Below, piece after piece: positions 26,853-36,756 of a stretch of DNA of 64,000 nucleotides (position 1 is its first letter; every line of letters starts with the position of its first letter). Position numbers and translations under genes: made by a program. Location of the stretch: the NCBI RefSeq assembly GCF_009911795.1, contig NZ_CP047898.1, forward strand, positions 434,001 to 498,000, written 5' to 3'. This DNA is from Pseudarthrobacter psychrotolerans (lineage in GTDB: Bacteria > Actinomycetota > Actinomycetes > Actinomycetales > Micrococcaceae). The notes under the pieces were generated by a model, which had not been told where the DNA came from, did no database searches, and saw only the letters and a program-made list of their open reading frames with translations.

Positions 26853-27947
26853 TCAGGACGCGCGGCTGACCGTGGCTTCCGCCAGTTTCCGCAGTGCAGT
26901 TTTGGGCAGTTCGTCCAGCGGCAGCTGTTCCAGCGCGTCATACGCCGCGGCGCCGAATTCGGTGATCAGCACTTCAGTCGCCTGAAGCGCCCCCGACTCT
27001 TCGATGATCCGGCGGATCTCGGCCACATCGGCGTCGCCCAGGTCAGGGCTGCCCAGCTTCGCATCGATAAATGCCGATTCTGCGGTTGATGCCTGGCCCA
27101 GCGCGAGGGCAATGAGTACGGTCCGCTTGCCTTCGCGGAGATCGTCACCTGCCGGCTTGCCTGTAGTGACAGGGTCCCCAAAGACGCCCAGGACGTCGTC
27201 GCGCAGTTGGAACGCTTCGCCCAGCGGCAGCGCGAAGGCCGAGTAGCCCCGGAGCAACTCGTCCGGAGCGCCTGCCAGGGCGCCGCCAAGCGCCAGCGGG
27301 TGCTCAGTGGAATATTTGGCGGACTTGAACCTGATGATGGACTGTGCCCTTGTCACTGCTCCGGCCCGGTCCCGGACAGGGCCAGCCACTTCCTCCAGGA
27401 TGTCAAGGTACTGCCCCGCCATGACCTCGGCACGCATGAGGTTGAAGATCAGGCGCGCCCTGCTGCCCGCGCCCGCCTGTTCGCCGATGTCCGTGAAGGC
27501 CTCTTCGCTGAAGGAGAGGCACAGATCCCCGGTCAGGATCGCGGCTGCATGCCCAAACCGCTCGCTGTCCAGCGCCCAGCCTTGCGCTTGGTGCAGCTGG
27601 CTGAAGCGGCGATGCACGCTGGGCCCGCCGCGCCGCGTGTCCGAGCGGTCAATGATGTCGTCGTGGATCAGGGCAGCTGCCTGGAAAAGCTCCAGGGCCG
27701 ATCCCGCCGTCACGATTTCCTCGGCCTCCTGCTCGCCGCCCGCGCCGCGCCACCCCCAGTAACACATCAGGGCACGGAGCCGTTTGCCGCCGGTCACCAG
27801 GTTGGAAATGGAACCCATGATGGGATCGATATCGGGTGAAATGGCAGCCATGAGCGATTGCCGTGTGGTGAGGAAGTCTGTCAGCTCACCGGCAACAGCG
27901 GCAACGAATGCAGTCTGCTCAATCCTCAACTGCTCCGAAATGCTCAC
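26853..27947 (-). CDS. polyprenyl (geranylgeranyl-type) diphosphate synthase
   Basis: Trans-isoprenyl diphosphate synthase of 364 residues. The first aspartate-rich motif is LIHDDIIDRSDTRRGGPSVH, the second LRDDVLGVFGDP, with GKRLRAL and the FxxS region upstream. Product chain length (C15-C20 or longer) cannot be fixed from this reading. The orthologue position in mycobacteria (idsA2/idsB beside Rv2175c) supports the assignment. GTG start overlaps the stop of the upstream lipoprotein gene by 4 bp. Confidence 0.9.
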   Translation of the reverse strand: MSISEQLRIEQTAFVAAVAGELTDFLTTRQSLMAAISPDIDPIMGSISNLVTGGKRLRALMCYWGWRGAGGEQEAEEIVTAGSALELFQAAALIHDDIIDRSDTRRGGPSVHRRFSQLHQAQGWALDSERFGHAAAILTGDLCLSFSEEAFTDIGEQAGAGSRARLIFNLMRAEVMAGQYLDILEEVAGPVRDRAGAVTRAQSIIRFKSAKYSTEHPLALGGALAGAPDELLRGYSAFALPLGEAFQLRDDVLGVFGDPVTTGKPAGDDLREGKRTVLIALALGQASTAESAFIDAKLGSPDLGDADVAEIRRIIEESGALQATEVLITEFGAAAYDALEQLPLDELPKTALRKLAEATVSRAS

Positions 27948-28471
27948 TTGGCTGACTCAGCAGCCACGTTGGCGCCGATGGTGAACGTGGAGACACCGGC
28001 CGCTTCGACGGCCGCGATGTTGACCGTCTCGGAGTCGTTCCGGACGAAATCCTTGGACGCGACGGCGCCCACAGCGTCGCCGGGGACAGCTTTGAATCCC
28101 TGCGCCTCCAGGTGCTTTGTGTAGAAATCCACGACGGCGGCCGTCGGGGCGTTGATGCTGGCCACGAGTGCCGCCGTGGCGGGCGATGACGTCTTGTCAA
28201 AGCTGCTCGAAATCACCGTGGCGCCGGGCATCAGGGGGAGCAGCGCTTCCGGGAACCCTGCCACGATTGTGCCAACGGTGGCGGAAGTCCCCGGCGACGC
28301 CGTCGGGCTGGCGGACGCGGTAATGCTGGCGCTGCCGGATGCTGGTGAGGATGCAACTGAGGAGGATGATGTCACTCCGGGCTCCGCGGGGCTGCAGGCA
28401 GCTAGGGCCAGTATTGCGCCCGCGGCAAGAGCCGCTAATCCTGTTGGCTTAAGACTTCTCATGACGGTCAC
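27944..28471 (-). CDS. putative lipoprotein of unknown function
   Basis: From GTG 28471 (AGGAGG nine bases upstream) the 175-residue product has a lipoprotein signal: MRSLKPTGLAALAAGAILAL followed by lipobox AAC, with the Cys as the expected lipidation site. A Ser/Thr/Ala-rich linker follows and then a compact domain (VVDFYTKHLEAQGF) with no assigned function. Coupled to the prenyl synthase by a GTGA overlap. Confidence 0.75.
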   Translation of the reverse strand: MTVMRSLKPTGLAALAAGAILALAACSPAEPGVTSSSSVASSPASGSASITASASPTASPGTSATVGTIVAGFPEALLPLMPGATVISSSFDKTSSPATAALVASINAPTAAVVDFYTKHLEAQGFKAVPGDAVGAVASKDFVRNDSETVNIAAVEAAGVSTFTIGANVAAESAK

Positions 28472-28545
28472 GGGGACTGTCCTCCTGGTGTTGATGCCGG
28501 ATTCAGCCTCCAGTTTAGTCAGTACCAACCGATACAATTGCCGGT

Positions 28546-29769
28546 GTGGGGCCTGAGCGGAACAACCAGTACACCGAAGCGGGTCTTCGTGAGCTCCGGC
28601 GTAACTGCATCATGCACGTGGACATGGATGCATTCTTCGTCGCAGTGGAGCTTCGCACCCGGCCGGAACTCCGGGGCAAGCCGGTGATCGTCGGATTTCC
28701 TGCGGACCGCTCGGTAGTACTCTCGGCTTCGTATGAGGCCCGCGCCTTCGGAGTTAAGTCCGCCATGCCCATGGTGGTCGCAGCCAGGATGTGCCCCAAG
28801 GCAGTCATCATTGAACCGCGCCACAAGCTGTACTACGAGGTTTCCGCCCAGCTGATGGAAATCTTCGGGTCCATCACCGATCTGGTGGAGCCGCTGAGCG
28901 TCGACGAAGCCTTCCTGGACGTCGGCGGCGCCATCCGGCGGTTGGGGCCCCCGCGCGAAATCGGTGAACTGATCCGACGCCGGGTGGCCGCGGAACTGGG
29001 CATTACAGCCTCCGTGGGCATAGCCGCCAGTAAGTTCGTCGCCAAAATTGCTTCCACACGTTGCAAACCTGACGGCCTGTTGCTGATCGGACCCGACGAG
29101 ACCGTGCCCTACCTCCACAGTCTGCCCGTCGGGGCGTTGTGGGGCATCGGCGCCAAGACCGCGGACGTCCTTGCCCGGATGGGCATCAGGACGGTGGCAG
29201 ACGTGGCTGCCACGCCGGTGTCGTCCCTTAAGAAAATGCTGGGTGCCACCGGTGAGCACGTCTACCGCCTGTCGTGGGGGATCGATCCGCGGCCCGTGAC
29301 CCCCGTGCGGCAGGAGAAGAGCATCGGGGCCGAAGAGACCTTCGCCGTGGATACCGGCGATGACGCCCTGATCGCCCGGGAGCTGCTGCGGCTTTGCCAC
29401 CGGACGGCAGGACGGCTGCGGAGTTCGGGGATGGTGGCAAGAACGGTGGCGTTGAAACTCCGCTATGCCGATTTTTCCACCATCACCAGGAGCCGTACTG
29501 TCCACACACCCGTGGACAGCGCCCAACTGCTGTATGCCGTGGCCATCCAGCTCCTGGAATCATTGGGGAGCCGACCCATGACCGTGCGGCTTGTCGGCAT
29601 CCGGGCGGAGCAGCTCGAAGACACCGCCCACACCTCCCTCCAGCTGAGCTTTGACCGGCGGGATGACAACTGGCGGGCGGCAGAACAGGTACTGGATGAG
29701 GTAAGTCGAAAGTTCGGGAGCAAATCTGTCCTCCCCGCCAGTTTGCTGGATTCCGGAAACGGGTCCTAA
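28546..29769 (+). CDS. dinB: DNA polymerase IV (Y family)
   Basis: Translesion polymerase, 407 residues. Catalytic acidic motifs are HVDMDAFFVAVE and PLSVDEAFLDV; the palm/finger motif SYEARAFGVKSAMPM is intact, and the helix-hairpin-helix region LWGIGAKTADVLARMG follows. The C-terminal little-finger domain is present, but no beta-clamp motif could be confidently named. GTG 28546 is preceded by TACAAT at 28533-28538, 7 nt away, suggesting a leaderless transcript, and diverges from the lipoprotein gene. Confidence 0.92.
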   Translation: MGPERNNQYTEAGLRELRRNCIMHVDMDAFFVAVELRTRPELRGKPVIVGFPADRSVVLSASYEARAFGVKSAMPMVVAARMCPKAVIIEPRHKLYYEVSAQLMEIFGSITDLVEPLSVDEAFLDVGGAIRRLGPPREIGELIRRRVAAELGITASVGIAASKFVAKIASTRCKPDGLLLIGPDETVPYLHSLPVGALWGIGAKTADVLARMGIRTVADVAATPVSSLKKMLGATGEHVYRLSWGIDPRPVTPVRQEKSIGAEETFAVDTGDDALIARELLRLCHRTAGRLRSSGMVARTVALKLRYADFSTITRSRTVHTPVDSAQLLYAVAIQLLESLGSRPMTVRLVGIRAEQLEDTAHTSLQLSFDRRDDNWRAAEQVLDEVSRKFGSKSVLPASLLDSGNGS

Positions 29770-30032
29770 GAGGGCGCCGGCAGGTTGCGTGCCTGGTTCA
29801 GGGAGGTGATGGCCGTCTTTCAGAACGGCCCCCGACAAACTATCCTTATATGTACATAGTTTTCAGTTATTGCCGGACTTCTTGGATATGCTGCAGTTCC
29901 AAGGCTCGCACGCCGGTGTTCGCATCCTGCCATCGTCGGCGGGGCGGGAACCTCCCGGGCATGCCGGCCGTTATTGGAGCAGTAGTACGGGATGGGACCA
30001 GCCCGGACGTTGGCCTACTTAAGGAGGTCGTG

Positions 30033-30407
30033 ATGCCGCTGTCGGAGCACGAACAGAAGCTGCTGGAGCAGCTGGAGAAGCAGCTGCACGAGGACGATCC
30101 GAAATTCGCGAATTCCATGGGTTCGGATCCTGGACGAACATGGTCCACCCGTCACATCGTGATTGGTGTCCTCTGCACCCTCGCGGGGATCGCCCTGCTC
30201 CTGGTCGGCGTGACGGTCCAGAACATCTTCGTCGGTGTCTTGGGCTTTGTGGTGATGGGCGGCGGTGTGTACTTCGCCACAATGCGCAACTCTGCCGGCG
30301 GCAAGCAGCGCTCCGGATCTGGCACAAGTAAATCCGGAAAGCCCCGTAGTTCATTTATGTCCAGCCTGGAAGAGCGCTGGGACGAGCGTCGCCGCGACGA
30401 ATCCTAG
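30033..30407 (+). CDS. DUF3040 small membrane protein
   Basis: 124 residues beginning MPLSEHEQKLLEQLEKQL, the hallmark of the DUF3040 family, followed by two adjacent hydrophobic segments (IVIGVLCTLAGIALLLVGVT and IFVGVLGFVVMGGGVYFA) and a basic tail. ATG 30033 has AAGGAGG just upstream, so the longer frame from 29850 is not used. DUF3040 genes commonly precede mraZ in actinobacteria. Function unknown. The 263 bp before it hold its promoter region only. Confidence 0.85.
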   Translation: MPLSEHEQKLLEQLEKQLHEDDPKFANSMGSDPGRTWSTRHIVIGVLCTLAGIALLLVGVTVQNIFVGVLGFVVMGGGVYFATMRNSAGGKQRSGSGTSKSGKPRSSFMSSLEERWDERRRDES

Positions 30408-30488
30408 TGCAGCGCCTGTAGGTCCGGTTCCGCGGCCTTTCGCGCCGTGCTGTCCTCCACTTCGCTCCCCTCGGTCAGGATGACCGCA

Positions 30489-30518
30489 GCAGAAGACCCG
30501 CCACGGCGGGTCTTCTGC
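30489..30518 (+). terminator. terminator between the DUF3040 gene and mraZ
   Basis: Arms GCAGAAGACCCGCC (30489-30502) and GGCGGGTCTTCTGC (30505-30518), a perfect 14-bp stem with an AC loop, followed by ATTTAA. It isolates the dcw cluster from upstream transcription. The rest of 30519-30800 contains nothing I can assign. Confidence 0.8.
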
Positions 30519-30799
30519 ATTTAACCGCCTTCAACCGCACGAACTCTCCCCAGGCAGGTCGCAGTGGGTGTCCTTTTGCCACGCCCATAACGACCGTACT
30601 GCCGCCTGATTGCGGGAGCCGGGCGCCCGCTGAAACGCCGCCGGCATCAGATGAGGATGTGACGGGGGCGTGTCCCCGCCGTCGGGCACTTATGGTTCGG
30701 CCGAAACGGCAACGGGACCCTCCACTTCCATCCACCTCCTACTCCCGCGCCATATGGGGGACAAAGGTTTGAAAGGGGGAATATTGGGCCTGATTCGCG

Positions 30800-30830
30800 T
30801 TGACTGTGGTGGAAAGTGGAGTAATGTGGA
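30800..30830 (+). promoter_or_regulatory. MraZ operator (three GTGG repeats, 10-bp period) with -35 TTGACT
   Basis: GTGG starts at 30806, 30816 and 30826, exactly one helical turn apart, directly behind TTGACT (30800-30805), a -35-like hexamer. MraZ binds three direct TGG-containing repeats with 10-bp spacing before its own gene in other bacteria. The mraZ start is 68 bp downstream. Autorepression of the dcw cluster is inferred. Confidence 0.65.
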
Positions 30831-30897
30831 GGACATAAGAGGGTAGTTGCAACACAGGGGATATTGCAGTTCCTGACGGCAGACAGGCGGTGGGCCA

Positions 30898-31326
30898 GTG
30901 TTTCTGGGCACACACCAGCCACGTCTCGACGAAAAGGGCCGTATTATCCTCCCCGCGAAGTTCCGCGAGGAGCTTGCCAGCGGACTTGTTCTCACCAGGG
31001 GACAGGAACGTTGCATCTACGTCTTCAGTGAGCAGGAATTTGCACGTGTCCACGAGCAAATGCGGGAGGCGCCCATTTCCTCCAAGCAGGCCCGGGACTA
31101 CATCCGCGTCTTTCTCTCTGGAGCCTCCGACGAGGTACCTGACAAGCAGGGGCGCGTAACCATTCCGGCCGCGCTCCGGGAGTACGCAGGCCTCGGCAGG
31201 GAACTGGCCGTCATCGGCGCAGGAACCCGAGCCGAGATCTGGGATGCCCAGGCCTGGAACGAGTACCTCGCGGAGAAGGAAACCGCCTTCTCCGAAACCG
31301 ACGATGCCATTCCGGGGATTCTGTGA
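30898..31326 (+). CDS. mraZ: transcriptional regulator MraZ
   Basis: First gene of the division and cell-wall cluster. The 142-residue protein has the two SpoVT/AbrB-like halves typical of Mra[20 protein letters not shown] near the start and [19 protein letters not shown] in the middle. Forms ring oligomers that bind the repeats upstream of mraZ in relatives. GTG start without a strong ribosome-binding site. rsmH follows after a 170-bp spacer. Confidence 0.94.
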   Translation: MFLGTHQPRLDEKGRIILPAKFREELASGLVLTRGQERCIYVFSEQEFARVHEQMREAPISSKQARDYIRVFLSGASDEVPDKQGRVTIPAALREYAGLGRELAVIGAGTRAEIWDAQAWNEYLAEKETAFSETDDAIPGIL

Positions 31327-31496
31327 TCACCTGAACGGCCCGGCGGAACCGCTTCTTGAACGAGATCTCCAGCCGCCCATCGGACAGTCAACCTGGCCTC
31401 ACTTCCCCGGAGCCAGGCCGGCAGGATGATAGGCGCGGATGGGGATCTGGCTCAAGAAGCAGTACACCAGCACCCACGGCAGGAAAGGACGAAGGC

Positions 31497-32489
31497 ATGA
31501 ACGATGACCCGAAGCCAACGTCCGAACGCCATGTGCCGGTCCTCAAGGACCGGTGCATTAATTTGTTGGCCCCCGGATTTGAAGCGGCCCGCCTCCGCGG
31601 CGAAACCCCCATCGCCATTGATGCGACGCTCGGCATGGGCGGCCACTCCGAAGCCATGCTGGAACGTTTCCCTGACCTGCATCTGATCGGCATCGATCGT
31701 GACGAGGAAGCCCTGGCACTGGCAGGGGAGCGGCTGGCACCCTTCGTTTCCCGGACGGACCTGGTCCACGCCGTCTACGACGAAATCGCCGAGGTCCTCG
31801 AGGACCTGGGCGTAGCCCACGTTCATGGCATCCTGATGGACCTGGGCGTGTCATCCCTGCAGCTGGACGAACGTCAGCGGGGCTTCGCCTACTCTTTTGA
31901 CGCTCCGCTGGATATGCGGATGGACACCAGCCGCGGGCAGACTGCAGCAGACGTGGTCAACAACTACAGCGAAGAGGACCTCGTCCGGATCATCCGGAAG
32001 TGGGGCGAGGAGAAGTTCGCCGGCCGTATCGCCAACAGGATTGTCGCGGCGAGGAGTGTCAAGCCTTTCGCCACCACGGGGGAACTGGTGGAACAGATCC
32101 GTTCCGTGGTTCCGGCGGCAGCCGCCAAATCGGGCGGCCACCCTGCCAAGCGGACGTTCCAGGCACTGCGCATCGAAGTGAATGAGGAACTGGACGTGCT
32201 GGAGCGCGCTGTTCCGGCAGCCGTGGCAGCAACGGCCCTGGGCGGACGCATCGTGGTGATGTCGTACCACTCCCTCGAGGACAAAATCGTCAAATCCGTT
32301 TTCCAGGCTGGCTCCAAATCCTCCGCGCCGCTCGGATTTCCGGTGGAACTTGAGGAACACAAGGCTTTCCTCAAAACCCTGACCAAGGGCACCGAGGTAC
32401 CCACCGCCGTCGAGATTTCAGAAAATCCGCGCGCAGCCTCTGCAAGGCTGCGGGCCGTAGAACGTATCAGAGCCAGGAGAGACGCATGA
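31497..32489 (+). CDS. rsmH: 16S rRNA (cytosine-1402 N4) methyltransferase
   Basis: SAM-dependent RsmH (MraW). Motifs: [27 protein letters not shown] (SAM-binding), [18 protein letters not shown], and [15 protein letters not shown] choose ATG 31497 with AGGAAAGGACGAAGG upstream; the open frame continues to 31356, but that part is not conserved. 330 residues, the family norm. Its stop overlaps the ftsL-like start. Confidence 0.95.
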   Translation: MNDDPKPTSERHVPVLKDRCINLLAPGFEAARLRGETPIAIDATLGMGGHSEAMLERFPDLHLIGIDRDEEALALAGERLAPFVSRTDLVHAVYDEIAEVLEDLGVAHVHGILMDLGVSSLQLDERQRGFAYSFDAPLDMRMDTSRGQTAADVVNNYSEEDLVRIIRKWGEEKFAGRIANRIVAARSVKPFATTGELVEQIRSVVPAAAAKSGGHPAKRTFQALRIEVNEELDVLERAVPAAVAATALGGRIVVMSYHSLEDKIVKSVFQAGSKSSAPLGFPVELEEHKAFLKTLTKGTEVPTAVEISENPRAASARLRAVERIRARRDA

Positions 32490-33151
32490 GCACTGCCGCC
32501 GTCAAGAACTTTCCGGTCGTCTCCGGCAGCAGCGCCCCGGCGATCAGGACCCTTCCCTCTGGCGCCGGCCGCAGGGAACGCACACCCCTGTCGGTGGTGC
32601 GTTCCGCTCCCAAGAAACGCCGCGCGCCGTTTGTGGTGATGTGTTTCGCCCTGCTCGCCGTTGCGCTCGTCGCCGTGCTGGTCCTGAACATCTCAGTCTC
32701 TACCTCCCAGTACCAGTTGGTGGAACTGAGGAGCAAGCAGAGCACCCTGACGAAGCAGAACCAGGACCTGACACAGCAGGTCCAAAACTTCGAGGCTCCC
32801 CAGAACCTGGCAGCCAAGGCCTCAGACCTGGGAATGGTAGCGTCCACCGTCAAAGGCCAGATCGACCTCTCCACTCTTGCAGTCACGGGCAAGGCAACTC
32901 CGGCCGTGAAGGGTGGCGCGCCTGGATCGGTTATCCCTGCTCCCGCCGTCGAGGGAATGCTCACAGTGGTACCGCCGGTAACGAAGGGGGAGCCGCTGGC
33001 GAACCGGAAACCGGCTGCCGAGGAGCCTGCCCCCGCAGCGGCACCGGCCGCTGCAGCACCGCCGGCTGCAGCGCCCGCACCACCGGTACCTGCCGTGGAG
33101 CTGCACGGCGGTTCGGTTCCGGCGCCCGAACAGAAGGTTCCCGGGCTCTGA
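32486..33151 (+). CDS. ftsL: FtsL-like septum protein
   Basis: Bitopic membrane protein in the FtsL position. Layout: about 50 cytoplasmic residues, one helix ([20 protein letters not shown], about 49-68), a leucine-zipper-like coiled coil (about 75-110: [18 protein letters not shown]), then a Pro/Ala-rich extracellular tail. At 221 residues it is longer than enteric FtsL. FtsL, with DivIC and FtsQ, activates the FtsW-FtsI synthase. Sequence similarity is low by nature, so the call rests on topology and position. Confidence 0.85.
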   Translation: MSTAAVKNFPVVSGSSAPAIRTLPSGAGRRERTPLSVVRSAPKKRRAPFVVMCFALLAVALVAVLVLNISVSTSQYQLVELRSKQSTLTKQNQDLTQQVQNFEAPQNLAAKASDLGMVASTVKGQIDLSTLAVTGKATPAVKGGAPGSVIPAPAVEGMLTVVPPVTKGEPLANRKPAAEEPAPAAAPAAAAPPAAAPAPPVPAVELHGGSVPAPEQKVPGL

Positions 33152-33220
33152 CCGGTAGCCGCTTAAGGACAGCCAGTCAGACACTAAACAGGCAACAAGG
33201 CGAGCAGCAAGGAAATCACG

Positions 33221-35023
33221 GTGGCGCAGAGGACCGGCAAGGCAAAAAGCGGCAAGGCCCCTAACGCCACCAAGCGGCTGCGCCTTGGTCTGGGCATCAT
33301 GCTGACGCTGCTGTTGGTGGTTGGCGGCAAGCTCTTCTTTGTTCAGGGGCTCGACATTGGCGGGTTGGCCGCCGCTGCGCTCGATTACCGGATGCGCGAG
33401 ACCTCCCTGCCCGCTGAACGCGGAAGCATCCTGGACGCCAATGGGACAGTCCTGGCAAACAGTGTGATTCGCTACAACGTGGTGGTGGACCAAACGGTCA
33501 ACACCAAAACCGACACCTTCAAACGCCTCGCCAAGGTCGATGGCAAGGACAAGTTCGTGGACATCTCACGGGACCAGGGACTTCGCGAGCTTGCCGCCGC
33601 CCTGGGCATGGACCTGGACGCGGTCCGCGCAGCCGTCACCGGCAAACAGCGCTACTACATCGTGGCCAAGGACCTGAAGCCGGACATCGAGGATAAGGTT
33701 TCTAACCTCCAGATCCCCGGCATCGTCACCGAGGGTGTCAGCAAGCGGGTCTACCCCAACGGATCCGTCGCCGGCGGGATCATCGGCTTCCTGCAGGACG
33801 GCACCACGGGCCAGGCAGGTATTGAACAGACCCAGGATGGGCTGCTGCGCGGCAAGGATGGTAAACGCCTCTTCGAGATCGGGGCCGACGGCCTCAGGAT
33901 TCCCGTCGGCGTGGATGAGCTGACGCCGCCGGAGAACGGTAAGGACGTCAAGCTCACTCTCAATTCCGACATCCAGTATTTCGCCCAGCAGGCCATCCAG
34001 AGCCAGACGGACAAGTTCGGCGCCGAGTGGGGCGTCATCATCGTCTCGGACGCCAAGACAGGCAACATCATCGCCATGGCCGATACCAACGCTCCAGATC
34101 CCAATGATCCCGGCAAAGTGGCCGCCAAGGACCGCGGCGTGCGCGCCGTGACGGCCGCCTATGAGCCGGGATCTGTGCAGAAAATGATGACCGCCGCCGC
34201 CCTCATCGAGGAAGGCAAGTCCAGCCCGCTGGACACGTTCACCATCCCGCCGTCGTACACGGTTGATAACCAGACCTTCACGGACGCCTTTACCCACGGT
34301 ACTGAGGAACGGACCCTGGCCGGCATCCTGGGCTGGTCCATGAACACCGGCACGGTCATGGCAGGCCAACGGCTGACCAAGGACCAACGCCACGACTGGC
34401 TGAAGAAATTCGGCATCGGTGAAGCCCCGGACATTGGGCTTCCCGCCGAAGCCTCAGGCATCCTGACGCCGGCAGACCAGTGGGACAGTCGTCAGCAGTA
34501 CACGGTCCTCTTCGGCCAGGGCGTCTCGCAGTCCACGCTGCAGACGGTGCGCGCCTACCAGAGCATTGCCAATAACGGCGTGATGCTGCAGCCGCGACTT
34601 ATTGACTCCTTCGTCTCAGCGGACGGAAAAGAGGAGAAGGTCGCACCCCAGCCTTCCCGCCAGGTGGTCTCGCAGGATACTGCCCAGCAGGTCAAGGACA
34701 TTCTGGAAAGCGCCGTCACGGAAGGCCAGATCAAGGAAGCCGGCATCGACGGCTACCGCGTTGGCGCCAAGACGGGAACGTCAGAGTCGCCCTGCGACGA
34801 CGGCAAACCCGGGTACTGCGGCTTGACAGCTTCCATGGTCGGAATGGCGCCGATGGACGATCCGCGGTTTATTGTTGAGGTGGTCCTGCAACGGCCCAAG
34901 GGTGATATTCACGGCGTCTCGAACGGGCCGGTGTTCCGTTCGGTCATGAGCCAGGCCCTGCGCACCTACAACGTCCAGCCGTCCACGGGTGAACCGGCCA
35001 GGCTGCCGCAGTACGCCAAGTAG
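33221..35023 (+). CDS. ftsI: septal penicillin-binding protein 3 (class B transpeptidase)
   Basis: Monofunctional transpeptidase for division peptidoglycan. 600 residues: an N-terminal membrane helix (LGLGIMLTLLLVVGGKLFF), a dimerisation domain beginning RGSILDANG, and a transpeptidase domain with active-site Ser318 in PGSVQK, SMN at 373-375 and KTGT at 517-520. The SxxK middle residues are Val-Gln, which is slightly unusual but acceptable. GTG start. FtsW, its partner glycosyltransferase, is encoded downstream. Confidence 0.94.
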   Translation: MAQRTGKAKSGKAPNATKRLRLGLGIMLTLLLVVGGKLFFVQGLDIGGLAAAALDYRMRETSLPAERGSILDANGTVLANSVIRYNVVVDQTVNTKTDTFKRLAKVDGKDKFVDISRDQGLRELAAALGMDLDAVRAAVTGKQRYYIVAKDLKPDIEDKVSNLQIPGIVTEGVSKRVYPNGSVAGGIIGFLQDGTTGQAGIEQTQDGLLRGKDGKRLFEIGADGLRIPVGVDELTPPENGKDVKLTLNSDIQYFAQQAIQSQTDKFGAEWGVIIVSDAKTGNIIAMADTNAPDPNDPGKVAAKDRGVRAVTAAYEPGSVQKMMTAAALIEEGKSSPLDTFTIPPSYTVDNQTFTDAFTHGTEERTLAGILGWSMNTGTVMAGQRLTKDQRHDWLKKFGIGEAPDIGLPAEASGILTPADQWDSRQQYTVLFGQGVSQSTLQTVRAYQSIANNGVMLQPRLIDSFVSADGKEEKVAPQPSRQVVSQDTAQQVKDILESAVTEGQIKEAGIDGYRVGAKTGTSESPCDDGKPGYCGLTASMVGMAPMDDPRFIVEVVLQRPKGDIHGVSNGPVFRSVMSQALRTYNVQPSTGEPARLPQYAK

Positions 35024-35112
35024 CATCAAGCCAGGCAGCATTTCCCCCAACGCCCGCAGCGGAAGCAGTCTCCCGCGGGCATGATCCACTAGCACCACCA
35101 TCGGAGATTCCC

Positions 35113-36750
35113 TTGTCAGAGCAGAACGCATCAGCGAGCACCACGGGGCCGGCAGGGGAACCGGCCTCCGCGCGGTTCAGGCCTACGGCCGTTGCTGCGG
35201 TCCGCCTGGACGCGATCGGAGACGCGATCGGTGTGCAGGTCCCGGGTGCCTCCGCTGCCGTCAGCGTCACGGGAATTTCACTGAACTCGCGAACCGTGGA
35301 ACCGGGAGACCTCTACGTGGCGCTGCCCGGTGCCTCCCGCCATGGCGCCGACTTTGTGCCGCAGGCGGTCGCCAGGGGTGCGGTGGCAGTCCTGACCGAC
35401 GACGCCGGTGCACGCCTTCTCGCGTTGTCTGCGGACACCGCCGTGCCCGTCCTGGTGGTGGACGGGCCGCGCAACGTGGTGGGGCCGCTGTCCGCCATGA
35501 TCTTCCAGAGCCAGCCAACAGCGGGGCGGACGCCGCGCTTGTATGGTGTGACGGGAACCAACGGTAAGACCACCACCACATACTTCATCAACGCCCTGCT
35601 CCGTGCGCTCGGACAGCAGACCGGCCTGATCGGAACCATCGAAATCCTGGCCGGCGGGGAACCGGTTCCCAGCCTCCTGACCACACCTGAGTCGCCGGAT
35701 GTCCACGGCTTGCTCGCCCTCATGCGGGAACGCGGACTGGACGCGGCGTCCATGGAAGTCTCCTCCCACGCCGTTTCGTTCCAGCGGGTTGACGGCGTGC
35801 TCTTCGACGTGGCCGGCTTTACGAACCTGACGCAGGACCATCTGGACCTGCACGGCACCATGGAGGACTACTTCGCCACGAAGGCGGAACTGTTCACGCC
35901 TGGCCGCGCCCGCAGGGCAGTGGTGACGGTCGACGACGAATGGGGCCGCAGGCTTGCTGCCACGGCACAGATCCCGGTCACCACCCTCTCGATGACCCCC
36001 GGCGGAGCCGCGGACTGGACCGTCACGGCTACCGCCGCGCGTGGGCTGGGAACCGACTTCAGCCTGCAGGGCCCCGACGGCGTCAACCTCAACGTCCACA
36101 CCGGCCTGCCGGGCGCTTTCAATGTCGCCAACGCGGCGCTGGCCATGGTTATGGTCTTGGCCGGCGGAATGGAGGCCGCCACCGTACAGGCAGGCCTCGA
36201 CCACCACGACCCCTTCACCGTGGCCGTACCGGGACGCATGCAGCTCGTCTCCGAGGAACCGGCGGCTGTGGTGGACTTCGCCCACAACACTGATGCACTG
36301 GCACGGGCACTGGAAGCGGTCAGGTCACCGCTGCCCGGCTCCCGGGTGATTGTGGTTTTCGGAGCCACCGGACAGCGCGACCAAGGCAAGCGGCCCGCCA
36401 TGGGTGCGGTCGCCGCAAAGCTGGCCGACATTGTCATCGTCACGGATGACGACCCCCACGATGAGGACCCTGCGGCCATCAGGGCAGATGTGCTGGCGGG
36501 CGCACGGTCAGCGCGCGAACAGGAATCGCCGGGGTGTGTCATCGAAGAGGTGTACCCCCGCGATGCCGCCATCCGACGGGCTGTTGAACTGGCCGGTCCG
36601 CGGGACACCATCCTGGTCGCCGGCCGGGGCCATGAGGTGTGGCAGGAAGTCAAGGGCGTCAATCTTGCACTGGACGATCGCGTGGAACTGCGGAACGCCT
36701 TGACAGCCAGGGGATTCACCGTTCTCCGAGACGACCGGATAGAGTCCTAG
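35113..36750 (+). CDS. murE: UDP-MurNAc-tripeptide synthetase, probably lysine-adding
   Basis: Adds the third residue to the UDP-MurNAc-dipeptide. ATP-binding P-loop [12 protein letters not shown], and ASMEVSSHAV follow the Mur ligase pattern. The amino-acid selectivity motif, DNPR in diaminopimelate enzymes, reads DDPH (Asp446-His449), without the Arg that contacts diaminopimelate. This fits an L-lysine-adding enzyme, as expected for Arthrobacter-type walls, but is inference. TTG start at 35113; 545 residues. murF starts 6 bp after. Confidence 0.92.
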   Translation: MSEQNASASTTGPAGEPASARFRPTAVAAVRLDAIGDAIGVQVPGASAAVSVTGISLNSRTVEPGDLYVALPGASRHGADFVPQAVARGAVAVLTDDAGARLLALSADTAVPVLVVDGPRNVVGPLSAMIFQSQPTAGRTPRLYGVTGTNGKTTTTYFINALLRALGQQTGLIGTIEILAGGEPVPSLLTTPESPDVHGLLALMRERGLDAASMEVSSHAVSFQRVDGVLFDVAGFTNLTQDHLDLHGTMEDYFATKAELFTPGRARRAVVTVDDEWGRRLAATAQIPVTTLSMTPGGAADWTVTATAARGLGTDFSLQGPDGVNLNVHTGLPGAFNVANAALAMVMVLAGGMEAATVQAGLDHHDPFTVAVPGRMQLVSEEPAAVVDFAHNTDALARALEAVRSPLPGSRVIVVFGATGQRDQGKRPAMGAVAAKLADIVIVTDDDPHDEDPAAIRADVLAGARSAREQESPGCVIEEVYPRDAAIRRAVELAGPRDTILVAGRGHEVWQEVKGVNLALDDRVELRNALTARGFTVLRDDRIES

Positions 36751-36756
36751 ACCGAG

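Noticed and set aside
29850..30032. N-terminal extension of the DUF3040 protein
   Set aside because: The extension is Cys/Arg-rich and unconserved, and ATG 30033 has a strong ribosome-binding site and matches the family start.
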